This document shows positions 1 to 5,916 of a stretch of DNA of 6,821 nucleotides, in pieces (positions within the stretch are counted from its first letter, which is position 1; every line of letters begins with the position of its first letter). This DNA is from Elusimicrobiota bacterium (lineage in GTDB: Bacteria > Elusimicrobiota > Elusimicrobia > UBA1565 > JACRDR01), in contig JACQPI010000116.1 of the NCBI GenBank assembly GCA_016207585.1, forward strand, positions 1 to 6,821, read 5' to 3'. A program made the position numbers and the translations under genes. The notes under the pieces were generated by a model. The model ran no database searches. It was given only the letters and a program-made list of their open reading frames with translations, and was not told the origin of the DNA.

Positions 1-431
1 ATGGCGACCGGGGTCTTTATGAATTCCTCGATCTTCGCCTTGATCTGATCGCGGACGGCCCGGGTTTTTGCCAGGCGCTGCTCGCGCGGCCCCGTAAAGC
101 CGGCTGGGTCCTGGAAACTCCAGTGGCGGCGTTTGGCGAGGCCCGGGAAAATGGGACATTTCTCGGCGCTCGACTCGTCGCAGACCGTGACGACATGCTG
201 GTACATGCGTCCCTGCGTATAGAGGTCAAAAACGCTTTTGGTCTTGTTCTTCGAGATGTCGATTCCGATTTCCTTGAGGACATCGACGGCAAGCGGATTG
301 AGCTTCCCGGGCTCAAAACCGGCGCTCTCGGCTTCGAAACGGTCGCCGGCCAAGGATTTGAGAAGCGCTTCGGCCATCTGGCTTCGCCCGGAGTTATGGA
401 TGCATACGAACAAGACCCTTGTTTTATCCAC
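1..431 (-). CDS. arsC: Arsenate reductase ArsC, thioredoxin-coupled (LMW-phosphatase fold); 3' end cut by window edge
   Basis: Reduces arsenate to arsenite in the cytoplasm, using a cysteine relay recycled by thioredoxin; the arsenite is normally then exported. Translating the minus strand from the GTG at 429-431 gives 143 residues with no stop before base 1. The family is about 130-145 aa, so only a few C-terminal residues should be missing. Visible: the P-loop CIHNSGRSQMAEA (Cys10 to Arg16, the CX5R phosphatase loop), the resolving cysteines Cys84 and Cys92 in VCDESSAEKCPIFPG, and the Asp108-Pro109 pair in SFQDPAG that acts as general acid. The triad resembles Cys10/82/89 of the staphylococcal plasmid enzyme, with one extra residue in the redox loop. 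GTG is chosen because the protein then begins MDKTRVLFVC as family members do, and because AGGAGG (436-441) lies 4 nt upstream. The gene begins 8 bp after arsR, so the two should be cotranscribed. No exporter gene is inside the window; one could lie to the left. Confidence 0.93.
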   Translation of the reverse strand, partial: MDKTRVLFVCIHNSGRSQMAEALLKSLAGDRFEAESAGFEPGKLNPLAVDVLKEIGIDISKNKTKSVFDLYTQGRMYQHVVTVCDESSAEKCPIFPGLAKRRHWSFQDPAGFTGPREQRLAKTRAVRDQIKAKIEEFIKTPVA

Positions 432-435
432 GAGC

Positions 436-441
436 CCTCCT
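436..441 (-). promoter_or_regulatory. Ribosome binding site of arsC, overlapping the arsR stop codon
   Basis: On the minus strand the sequence reads TAGGAGGGCTCGTG. The arsR stop TAG (440-442) shares bases with a perfect AGGAGG, and the GTG start of arsC follows after 4 nt. The gap is short but usable. This supports the GTG start and suggests that ribosomes finishing arsR start arsC directly. Confidence 0.7.
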
Positions 442-766
442 ATCGACAGCGACTCCTATCCTTGTTGAACCGGCCCAAGCGCTCGCTGTCCTTGCGCAGC
501 ACCGTGACCTCCTCGAAACAGCCGTCCAAGCAGCCGATCAGGCGCTTATGGAACCCGCCTTCCGGCTTGGCCAGCGAATAATAGCTCCAAAGGCCGTCTT
601 TGCGGTCGCGCGCCAGGCCCGCGCCGCGCAGATAAGCCAGATGCCGGGATACCTTGGACTGGGGCAGCTTCAGTATCCGCATGATATCGCAGACACAAAG
701 CTCTTTCTTTCGCGCCAATAGATGCAGAATGCGCAGGCGGGTCTCGTCCGCAAACGCCCTAAACAT
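440..766 (-). CDS. arsR: ArsR-family metalloid-responsive transcriptional repressor
   Basis: Winged-helix repressor that binds its own operator and releases it on binding As(III) or Sb(III), so that arsR-arsC is expressed under arsenic stress. From the start used here (108 aa) it shows the family N-terminus FADETRLRIL, the metal-binding motif ELCVCD (Cys24, Cys26) at the start of helix 3, the recognition helix PQSKVSRHLAYLRGAGL (about 35-51), the wing RKDGLWSYYSL (55-65), and a C-terminal helix with Cys79 and Cys83 (CLDGC). The third cysteine of the classical E. coli-type ELCVCDLC site is Met29 here. An upstream in-frame ATG (788-790) would add MIARRVDI, but it has no ribosome binding site and lies inside the operator palindrome. 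The start at 764-766 is preceded by GGGTGG at 5 nt spacing, so it is preferred. arsC follows 8 bp downstream. Family assignment is secure; the inducer is inferred from the motif and the neighbour. Confidence 0.92.
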   Translation of the reverse strand: MFRAFADETRLRILHLLARKKELCVCDIMRILKLPQSKVSRHLAYLRGAGLARDRKDGLWSYYSLAKPEGGFHKRLIGCLDGCFEEVTVLRKDSERLGRFNKDRSRCR

Positions 767-785
767 AATATCCACCCGACGAGCA

Positions 786-816
786 ATCATATCTGCTTAG
801 GCAGATATAGTAGCAA
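786..816 (-). promoter_or_regulatory. Candidate arsR-arsC promoter
   Basis: On the minus strand, TTGCTA (811-816) and TATGAT (786-791, 5 of 6 matches to TATAAT) are 19 bp apart with the operator dyad between them. The spacing is longer than the ideal 17. An alternative -10, GATATG, gives 17 bp spacing but a poorer match. Transcription from here would start near 779, leaving a short leader with the GGGTGG ribosome binding site and excluding the upstream ATG. Confidence 0.45.
789..808. promoter_or_regulatory. Probable ArsR operator (inverted repeat)
   Basis: Perfect inverted repeat with arms ATATCTGC (789-796) and GCAGATAT (801-808) separated by TTAG. It lies immediately upstream of arsR, between the putative -35 and -10 elements. 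Dyads of this kind are the usual binding sites of dimeric ArsR proteins in front of their own genes. Binding here would block RNA polymerase on the minus strand. That ArsR binds this dyad is inferred from position and symmetry. Confidence 0.7.
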
Positions 817-899
817 ATTAGGGGAAAACGGGACGTGGGACAACGTGTGCCTGAACCGGCCTACTTGGGGGACATTATCCGCTTTCCCGACCGCGTTCC
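809..899. other. Intergenic stretch between mltA and arsR, possible dispersed-repeat remnant
   Basis: No gene is visible between the arsR operator and the mltA stop codon. The stretch contains GGGACGTGGGACAACGTG (829-846) and, further on, GGGGGACATTATCC (867-880). Such GGGACGT and GGGGACATT patterns look like short intergenic repeats found in multiple copies in some bacterial genomes, but one copy in one window cannot prove this. I see no clear terminator with a T-run for mltA here, so readthrough from mltA towards arsR is possible. Confidence 0.25.
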
Positions 900-2195
900 C
901 TAGCGGTCCCGCTCGGGGATCTTCTTGAGCAGGATGTAGAGCTTGCCTTCCGACCACTGGTTCTGGGCGGATACCTTGGCCTGGGAACCGGAGCCCAGGT
1001 AGATGTCGACGCGGCCGGGTCCCAGGATCGCGCCTCCCGTGTCGAGGCACAGAGCCAGGCGGGATGTGGAAAATAACCCCAAGAGGTTTCCCCGTCGGTC
1101 CGCCTGCGGCATCACGGTCTGGAAGTAGGCCAGCGCTCCGAGCGGGATGACGGCGGGGTCTATCGCGATCGAGCGGCCCGGCACGAGCTGTTGCTGGGCG
1201 GTGCCGTAGGGCTCGCCGTCTCCCGGCAGGGGAACGAGCTCGAAAAACGTGTAGCGCGGATTTTGGGAAAGAATCCACGATTCGCCTTCGGGATGATCCG
1301 CGAGGTATTGGCGCAGCCGGGCGTGGCTCATTTCCGCGCGCGAAATGGCTCCGGAGTTCAACAGGGTCGTCGCGTAGCTCTTATAGGGAAGGCCGTTGGT
1401 GGCGGCGTACCTTGCGAGCATCCTCTTGCCGCTGGGGAATTTGAGGATGCCGGATCCTTGAATGTGCAGATCCAGACGGTCATATTGGTTCTCCAGCCAG
1501 GCGATCTCGAGCCCCTTGCCGGCCAGGACGTGCCGGACGTCGATCGCGCGCCGGTCGAAGTACGGGACCAGCTTCTTGTCCTTGGTCACGCGCCCCACGA
1601 ATTTTTCTCCCTTCGACCTCGAATTGAACGGCTCCACGTCGACCTCGACCATGTCGGGAGGCTTGCGGTAGAGGGGGAAGCGGTATTTCTTGCTCGGCTT
1701 GAGGCTGGCGGAGAGAATCGGCTGGTAGTAGGCCGTGAACAGCACGCGCCCCATGCCGTCGGAACCGACCGATTGGTAAAGGTCGAAGCTCTCGCGCAAG
1801 CGTTCCGAGAGCGTTTCGGAGCCGGTCGAGCTCTTCACGATGGCGACGAGCTCTTGGACCGTCGCGACGAGCTCTCCCGTAGCGACTTCCTTGTTGCCGA
1901 TGCGATAAAACCGTTTTTCCAGCGCGGCGCCGTCCAGATAGGCCGACGCCCTGGAGGCTGCCTTGAGCAGGCCCTTCTTTCCCAACTGGTCCTCGATCGG
2001 GGGCCACTGCGCCGCGGGGACCAGGCGCAGGGAGAGCGCGGCGGTCGAGGCGGAGACGGCGCCGGTGGCGACGGCGAGTTCCGCCCCTTCGACCGGGGAG
2101 GCCGCTTTGGACGGTTCTTTTCCGTGCGCGGCCGAGAACGCGATGGCCGCGAGGAGAAATGCCGGGATCGTTCGGGAGGCGAGGCGGCGCCGCAT
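900..2195 (-). CDS. mltA: Membrane-bound lytic murein transglycosylase A (MltA family), with 3D domain
   Basis: Cleaves the MurNAc-GlcNAc bond of peptidoglycan with formation of 1,6-anhydro-MurNAc; acts in the periplasm in wall turnover and recycling. The 431-aa product begins with a signal peptide: MRRR, then a hydrophobic stretch (about residues 9-22) ending SAAHG before KEP. There is no lipobox cysteine, whereas E. coli MltA is a lipoprotein. An alanine-rich linker of about 30 residues follows. The MltA domain starts around residue 150 with FTAYYQP and includes LHIQGSG and the QNPRYTFFELV block. The C-terminal 3D barrel holds IAIDPAVIPLG (Asp346), DTGGAI (Asp385) and GRVDIYLGSG (Asp397). 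These aspartates are the conserved set that includes the catalytic acid. The protein is longer than E. coli MltA (365 aa), mainly at the N-terminus. The ATG at 2193-2195 gives a natural signal peptide but has no Shine-Dalgarno sequence. The gene diverges from smc, and arsR lies 133 bp downstream of its stop on the same strand. Family certain; exact cellular role inferred. Confidence 0.94.
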   Translation of the reverse strand: MRRRLASRTIPAFLLAAIAFSAAHGKEPSKAASPVEGAELAVATGAVSASTAALSLRLVPAAQWPPIEDQLGKKGLLKAASRASAYLDGAALEKRFYRIGNKEVATGELVATVQELVAIVKSSTGSETLSERLRESFDLYQSVGSDGMGRVLFTAYYQPILSASLKPSKKYRFPLYRKPPDMVEVDVEPFNSRSKGEKFVGRVTKDKKLVPYFDRRAIDVRHVLAGKGLEIAWLENQYDRLDLHIQGSGILKFPSGKRMLARYAATNGLPYKSYATTLLNSGAISRAEMSHARLRQYLADHPEGESWILSQNPRYTFFELVPLPGDGEPYGTAQQQLVPGRSIAIDPAVIPLGALAYFQTVMPQADRRGNLLGLFSTSRLALCLDTGGAILGPGRVDIYLGSGSQAKVSAQNQWSEGKLYILLKKIPERDR

Positions 2196-2203
2196 CGAGG
2201 AAG

Positions 2204-2211
2204 GTTATAGC
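2204..2211 (-). promoter_or_regulatory. Weak candidate promoter (extended -10) for mltA
   Basis: The minus strand reads TTTTGCTATAACC here, giving a TGN-type extended -10 with TATAAC (2204-2209). No acceptable -35 lies 16-18 bp upstream. The predicted start would fall about 2 nt before the mltA ATG, which implies a nearly leaderless mRNA. This agrees with the missing Shine-Dalgarno sequence, but the evidence is thin. Confidence 0.25.
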
Positions 2212-2275
2212 AAAAGCGTCGCGGAAGATTCTAGCGCTTTGGCGGAAATAAAAAGCTATCCTACGCCGATTCCCG

Positions 2276-2284
2276 TGGTATAAT
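2276..2284 (+). promoter_or_regulatory. Extended -10 promoter upstream of the smc leader
   Basis: TGGTATAAT is a perfect TGN plus TATAAT extended -10, which can work without a good -35; none is visible at 16-18 bp. An A-rich run (2246-2255, AAATAAAAAG) upstream could help as an UP element. The expected start near 2291 gives a leader of about 37 nt before the small ORF at 2328, and about 122 nt before smc. Confidence 0.55.
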
Positions 2285-2315
2285 CATTGCTCTAAATAAG
2301 CCGTCGAGCCTTGGC

Positions 2316-2323
2316 GGAGGTGA
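2316..2323 (+). promoter_or_regulatory. Perfect Shine-Dalgarno sequence of the leader ORF
   Basis: GGAGGTGA is fully complementary to the 3' end of bacterial 16S rRNA. Its GGAGG core ends 7 nt before the TTG at 2328, which is the optimal distance. It is 90 nt from the smc ATG and cannot serve smc directly. It is the strongest argument that the small ORF is translated. Confidence 0.6.
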
Positions 2324-2327
2324 ATTC

Positions 2328-2356
2328 TTGACTCTTCCGATGAGGTTTAATATGCT
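2328..2356 (+). promoter_or_regulatory. Second candidate sigma70 promoter for smc
   Basis: TTGACT (2328-2333, 5 of 6 to consensus) and TATGCT (2351-2356, 4 of 6) are separated by exactly 17 bp. The start would be near 2363, giving a leader of about 50 nt with no Shine-Dalgarno sequence for smc. It competes with the leader-ORF interpretation of the same bases, although both could be used under different conditions. Confidence 0.5.
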
Positions 2357-2411
2357 ATCCGAAAATGCACGTGCTGTTAATGTGAATAGATGGCAAAATA
2401 TGGACATATAA
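2328..2411 (+). CDS. Putative 27-codon leader ORF translationally coupled to smc
   Basis: The frame opens at TTG (2328-2330) after a perfect GGAGGTGA and runs 27 codons to TAA (2409-2411), one base before the smc ATG. The peptide begins MTLPMRFNML and ends NRWQNMDI. I recognise no family and see no signal peptide or run of one amino acid that would suggest classical attenuation. In-frame ATG codons at 2340 and 2352 are alternative starts. By my count only about 10 of 27 third positions are G or C, unlike the strongly GC-biased smc, so it is not an ordinary gene of this genome. It is more likely a leader that delivers ribosomes to smc, or a chance frame. Against it, a sigma70-like promoter (2328-2356) overlaps the same bases and would start transcription inside the frame. 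Confidence 0.4.
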   Translation: MTLPMRFNMLSENARAVNVNRWQNMDI

Positions 2412-2412
2412 A

Positions 2413-5400
2413 ATGTACCTGAAATCCATCGAGCTCGTCGGTTTTAAGTCGTTCACGGACAAGACCGTCCTCGAGCTCCGGCCTGGCATCACGGGAATCG
2501 TGGGGCCCAACGGCTGCGGCAAATCCAACGTCATGGAGGCGGCTCGCTGGTGCATCGGCGAGATGTCCTGGAAATCCCTGCGCTCTCCGTCGATGGTGGA
2601 CGTCATCTTCGCCGGCAACGCGCGCCGCAGCCCCATGGGGATGGCCGAGGTGGCCCTCACCTTCGACAACGTCTCGCGCAAACTCCCGCTCGACTTCACG
2701 GAGATCACCGTCACGCGGCGGATTTTCCGCAGCGGGGAGTCCGAGTATTTCTTGAATCGCACCCCCTGCCGCCTGCGCGACATCCGGGAGCTTTTCTTGG
2801 ACACCGGCATCGGGGGGGACGGGTACGCGATCATCGACCAGGGCGGCGTGGATTTCATCCTCAACTCCAAGCCCGAGGACCGGCGCTCCCTCTTCGAGGA
2901 GGCGGCCGGCGTCTCGAAATACCGCGCCAAGCGCGAGGAGGCGCTTCGCAAGCTGGAAAAGGTGGAGGCGGACCTGAACCGCCTCCAGGACTCTATTTCG
3001 CTCATCAACGACCAGATCAAGAAGCTCGATTCGGACGCCCGAAAGGCGAAGCTGTACCAGAAATACCAAGACGAGTTGACCGCGCAGGAGGCGGCGCAGG
3101 CGCTTCAAGAGATCAAGGCCGTCTCGGCCGAGTTGGAGCAGAAGGGGGCGGCGTTGGCGCCCGTCCGGGAAAAGCTCGACCGGCGCCAAGTGGACTTGGA
3201 CGGCGAGGAGGGACGCTTGGCGGCGGCGCGGCTGCAGCTGACCCAGGAGCAATCCTTGGCCGCGTCCGTGCAGCAGCGGATCGCCGGGATCCGTTTCGAG
3301 GCGGGGCGCCTCGAGGAGCGCGTCCGCAGCGGGCAGGCGCTCATCGAACAGCTGCGTTCTCGCCAGTCGGAGGCGAGGGAAGAGCTCGACGCCGCGCTCG
3401 GTCGCGCGCACGGGCTGGGCCCCGAGATGGACGCGGCCAAAGCCGCGCGCGAAAAGGCGGGGGAGTCCCTCGATTCGGCGCGCCGCGCGCGGGAGAAATT
3501 TCAGTCTCGTTGCGCCGAATTCGACGCCCGGCTGGAAGAGGCTCGGCGCCGCATGGAGGACGCGAAATCCCAGGCGCTGGCCGCCATGGAGGCCGCGGTC
3601 GATGCGTCGAACCGGCTGGCGGAGCAGCAGGGCCGCGCGCGGGATTTGCAGATCGAACTGCGCCAAATTTCCAAGGAGCACGGCCGCGCCGAAACCCAGG
3701 TCCGGGCCGCGCGCCAGGACCTGCAATCGGCTTACGCGGACCTCCTGCGCCAACAGGCCTGGTTGGAAGGAGCCCGGAAGGTCGCCCAGGATCGCCAGGC
3801 GCGCCGCGACGGCGTCGCGGCCGAGCTTTCCCGGCTTTCCGCGCAAACCGTCCAACTTCACGTCGAGTGCGAGGGCTCCCGGGCCCGCGTGGAGGCGTTG
3901 GAGGCTCAGGGCGAGCAGGACCCTTATTGGATCGGGGCGCAGGCGATCACGGCCTCCGAGGCGCCTGGAATCTTCGGAACGCTGAGGTCGCTCCTGCAGG
4001 TGGAGGAAGGCTTCGAAACGGCCGTGGAAGACGTCTTGGGGGAACGGCTGCACGCCGTCGTGTGCGAGGACTTGGCCGCCGCCAAGGCCGGGATCGAGTT
4101 CTTGGAGGCGAGCGGCCGGGGCCGAGCCCGTTTCCTGGTCCTGAGCGCCTTGCCGGATGCTCCCGCGGCGGCCGCCGACTTTCCGCCCCAGGCCAAGCCC
4201 CTTTTGGAGCATGTGCGGTGGGACCCTCGCGTGGCGGGCGCGATGCGGCATCTCTTGGAGGAATGTTATGCCCTCCAGCGCCAGGTTTTCGGCCGGTATT
4301 GGGTGTGCGGCGGCGCCGCGGTTTCGGAGACGTCCACCTTGCTCCGCGCCGACATGGGGCCGCTGCGGCGCCGGATCGGCGAGTTCGAGGCGCGCCAAAC
4401 GGAACTAAAGGCCGCACATGCCGTCCTGGAGGAGCAGAGAGCGGTCCTGGAGACCGAAATCCGGGCCGCCCTATCGGTAGCGCGCGAGGAGTCCGAGCGG
4501 TGGAGTGCGCTTGCGGGGCGCCGGAACCAGGCGGAGGAGCGGCTCAACACTCTCGAGGCCGAGATCGAGCTCAACAGCCTGGAGACCCGGCGTTTCGAGA
4601 CCGAGATCGCCTCGGTCGATGCGGAGGGCGAGCGGTTGCGCCGATCCCTGGAACAGTCGCGGGCACGGGAGACGGAGACGAAAAACCTGGAGGCCGTCGC
4701 GGCCGAGCGCCTCAATGCGGCGGAGGTCGAGGCCGCCAAGAACCAAGTGCGGCGAGAGCAGCTCGACCAGAGCGTCCAGCATTGGGAAACTCAATATCGC
4801 CTTTTTGAAAAACAATTCCAAGGCCTGGCGGTTCAGGAGGAGCAGTCGAAGGCGCAGGCCGAGAAGCGGCGGGCCGAGATCGCCGGCCTTGACGCGCGCG
4901 TCGAGGAAATCTTAAACGGCGAGACGCAGGCCCGGGCCTCTCTCGACCAGTTCCACCGCGATCTGGCGGAGCAGGAAAAATCGTCGCAGGCGATGCAGAC
5001 CCGGCTTCAGGAACTCCTGCTGTCCGTGGAGAGCCTGGAAGAGGCGATCGAGGCGATTGGCGGCGAGTGCCAAGGGTACCGCGACGAGCTGCACCAATGG
5101 GAGGTGCAGGCGAGCGCGCTCGAGAGCCGGAGGGAATCGCTGCGCGGCCGGCTTTGGGACGGTTGGCAGCTGACGATCGAGGAGGCCGGCGCGAAATACG
5201 GCGCGGCGGCGGTCGACGCGGACAAAATCCAATCCCTGCGCAAGCGCATCCAGGGGATGGGCAACATCAACCTTGCCGCCCCGGAAGAGTACGAAGCGCT
5301 GACCTCCAAACACCAGTTCCTGCTCAACCAGGTGGCGGACCTCCAGAAGGCGAAGGAGGACCTGCGCGCGGCGATCACTAAGATCAACGCGACGACCCGG

Positions 5401-5910
5401 GAGCATTTCCGCCAGACGTTTACCGAGGTGAGGGATCACTTCCGGCGCATTTACGCGTCCCTCTTCGAGGGAGGGGAGGCGGATCTCCTCCTGAGCGATC
5501 CCGAAAACCTCCTGGAGACCGGCGTCGAGATCGTCGCCCAGCCTCCCGGCAAGCGGCTGCAGAGCATCACCCTTCTTTCCGGCGGGGAACGGACGATGAC
5601 CGCCATCGCGCTGCTGTTCTCGTTTTTCATGGTCAAGCCTTCCCCGGTCTGCATGCTCGACGAGGCGGACGCGGCGCTCGACGAGGCCAACGTGACGCGC
5701 TTCGTGACCATGCTGCGGGAGTTCGCCGCCAGTTCCCAGTTCCTCATCGTCAGCCACAACAAGCGGACGATGGAGGCGGCCGACGTCATCTACGGGATCA
5801 CCATGGAGGAATCCGGGGTGAGCCAGGTGCTCGCGGTCGATTTCAAGAAAAAGTCCGCCGCCCCGGGACCCGGGCCCGAGTTGGCCGCCGAGCCCGACGC
5901 CGGCCGCTGA
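2413..5910 (+). CDS. smc: Chromosome segregation and condensation ATPase SMC
   Basis: Dimeric ATPase that, normally with ScpA and ScpB, extrudes DNA loops and organises and separates the nucleoid. Length is 1165 aa, typical for bacterial SMC (about 1150-1190). The N-terminal head begins MYLKSIELVGFKSFTDKT and holds Walker A GPNGCGKSN (31-39), the arginine finger at Arg57 (KSLRS) and a Q-loop in IIDQGGVDFIL. A coiled coil runs from about 165 to 500. The hinge (about 517-650) contains GIFGTLRSLL and a GRARFLVL segment. The return coil extends to about 1000. The C-terminal head has the signature LSGGE (1055-1059), Walker B VCMLDEADAALD (Asp1083, catalytic Glu1084) and the H-loop His1115 in SHNKRTM. 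A Pro/Ala-rich tail of about 20 residues ends the protein. All catalytic residues are present. The ATG at 2413 is the only start after an in-frame stop at 2383, and it has no real Shine-Dalgarno sequence. scpA and scpB are not in the window. A phosphoesterase gene follows after 6 bp. Confidence 0.98.
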   Translation: MYLKSIELVGFKSFTDKTVLELRPGITGIVGPNGCGKSNVMEAARWCIGEMSWKSLRSPSMVDVIFAGNARRSPMGMAEVALTFDNVSRKLPLDFTEITVTRRIFRSGESEYFLNRTPCRLRDIRELFLDTGIGGDGYAIIDQGGVDFILNSKPEDRRSLFEEAAGVSKYRAKREEALRKLEKVEADLNRLQDSISLINDQIKKLDSDARKAKLYQKYQDELTAQEAAQALQEIKAVSAELEQKGAALAPVREKLDRRQVDLDGEEGRLAAARLQLTQEQSLAASVQQRIAGIRFEAGRLEERVRSGQALIEQLRSRQSEAREELDAALGRAHGLGPEMDAAKAAREKAGESLDSARRAREKFQSRCAEFDARLEEARRRMEDAKSQALAAMEAAVDASNRLAEQQGRARDLQIELRQISKEHGRAETQVRAARQDLQSAYADLLRQQAWLEGARKVAQDRQARRDGVAAELSRLSAQTVQLHVECEGSRARVEALEAQGEQDPYWIGAQAITASEAPGIFGTLRSLLQVEEGFETAVEDVLGERLHAVVCEDLAAAKAGIEFLEASGRGRARFLVLSALPDAPAAAADFPPQAKPLLEHVRWDPRVAGAMRHLLEECYALQRQVFGRYWVCGGAAVSETSTLLRADMGPLRRRIGEFEARQTELKAAHAVLEEQRAVLETEIRAALSVAREESERWSALAGRRNQAEERLNTLEAEIELNSLETRRFETEIASVDAEGERLRRSLEQSRARETETKNLEAVAAERLNAAEVEAAKNQVRREQLDQSVQHWETQYRLFEKQFQGLAVQEEQSKAQAEKRRAEIAGLDARVEEILNGETQARASLDQFHRDLAEQEKSSQAMQTRLQELLLSVESLEEAIEAIGGECQGYRDELHQWEVQASALESRRESLRGRLWDGWQLTIEEAGAKYGAAAVDADKIQSLRKRIQGMGNINLAAPEEYEALTSKHQFLLNQVADLQKAKEDLRAAITKINATTREHFRQTFTEVRDHFRRIYASLFEGGEADLLLSDPENLLETGVEIVAQPPGKRLQSITLLSGGERTMTAIALLFSFFMVKPSPVCMLDEADAALDEANVTRFVTMLREFAASSQFLIVSHNKRTMEAADVIYGITMEESGVSQVLAVDFKKKSAAPGPGPELAAEPDAGR

Positions 5911-5916
5911 GCCATC

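Noticed and set aside
123..581. A 152-codon plus-strand frame across arsC and arsR
   Set aside because: It is antisense to two genes with clear family motifs and has no recognisable domain of its own.
788..790. Upstream ATG as the arsR start
   Set aside because: It lies inside the operator palindrome, lacks a Shine-Dalgarno sequence and probably precedes the transcript start; the ATG at 764-766 is better supported. Kept as an alternative only.
1191..2210. A 339-codon plus-strand frame opposite mltA
   Set aside because: Shadow of mltA; the product is Gly/Arg/Glu-rich and lacks any family signature, while MltA on the other strand has every conserved motif.
2377..4398. A 673-codon open frame on the minus strand opposite smc
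   Set aside because: It is fully antisense to a certain smc gene with all motifs. The product is Arg/Leu/Gly-rich low-complexity with no recognisable family. GC-rich codon bias commonly leaves long antisense frames open.
2550..4808. A 752-codon plus-strand frame overlapping smc
   Set aside because: Out-of-frame shadow rich in Arg, Gly and Pro, with no known motif; smc in the other frame explains this DNA completely.
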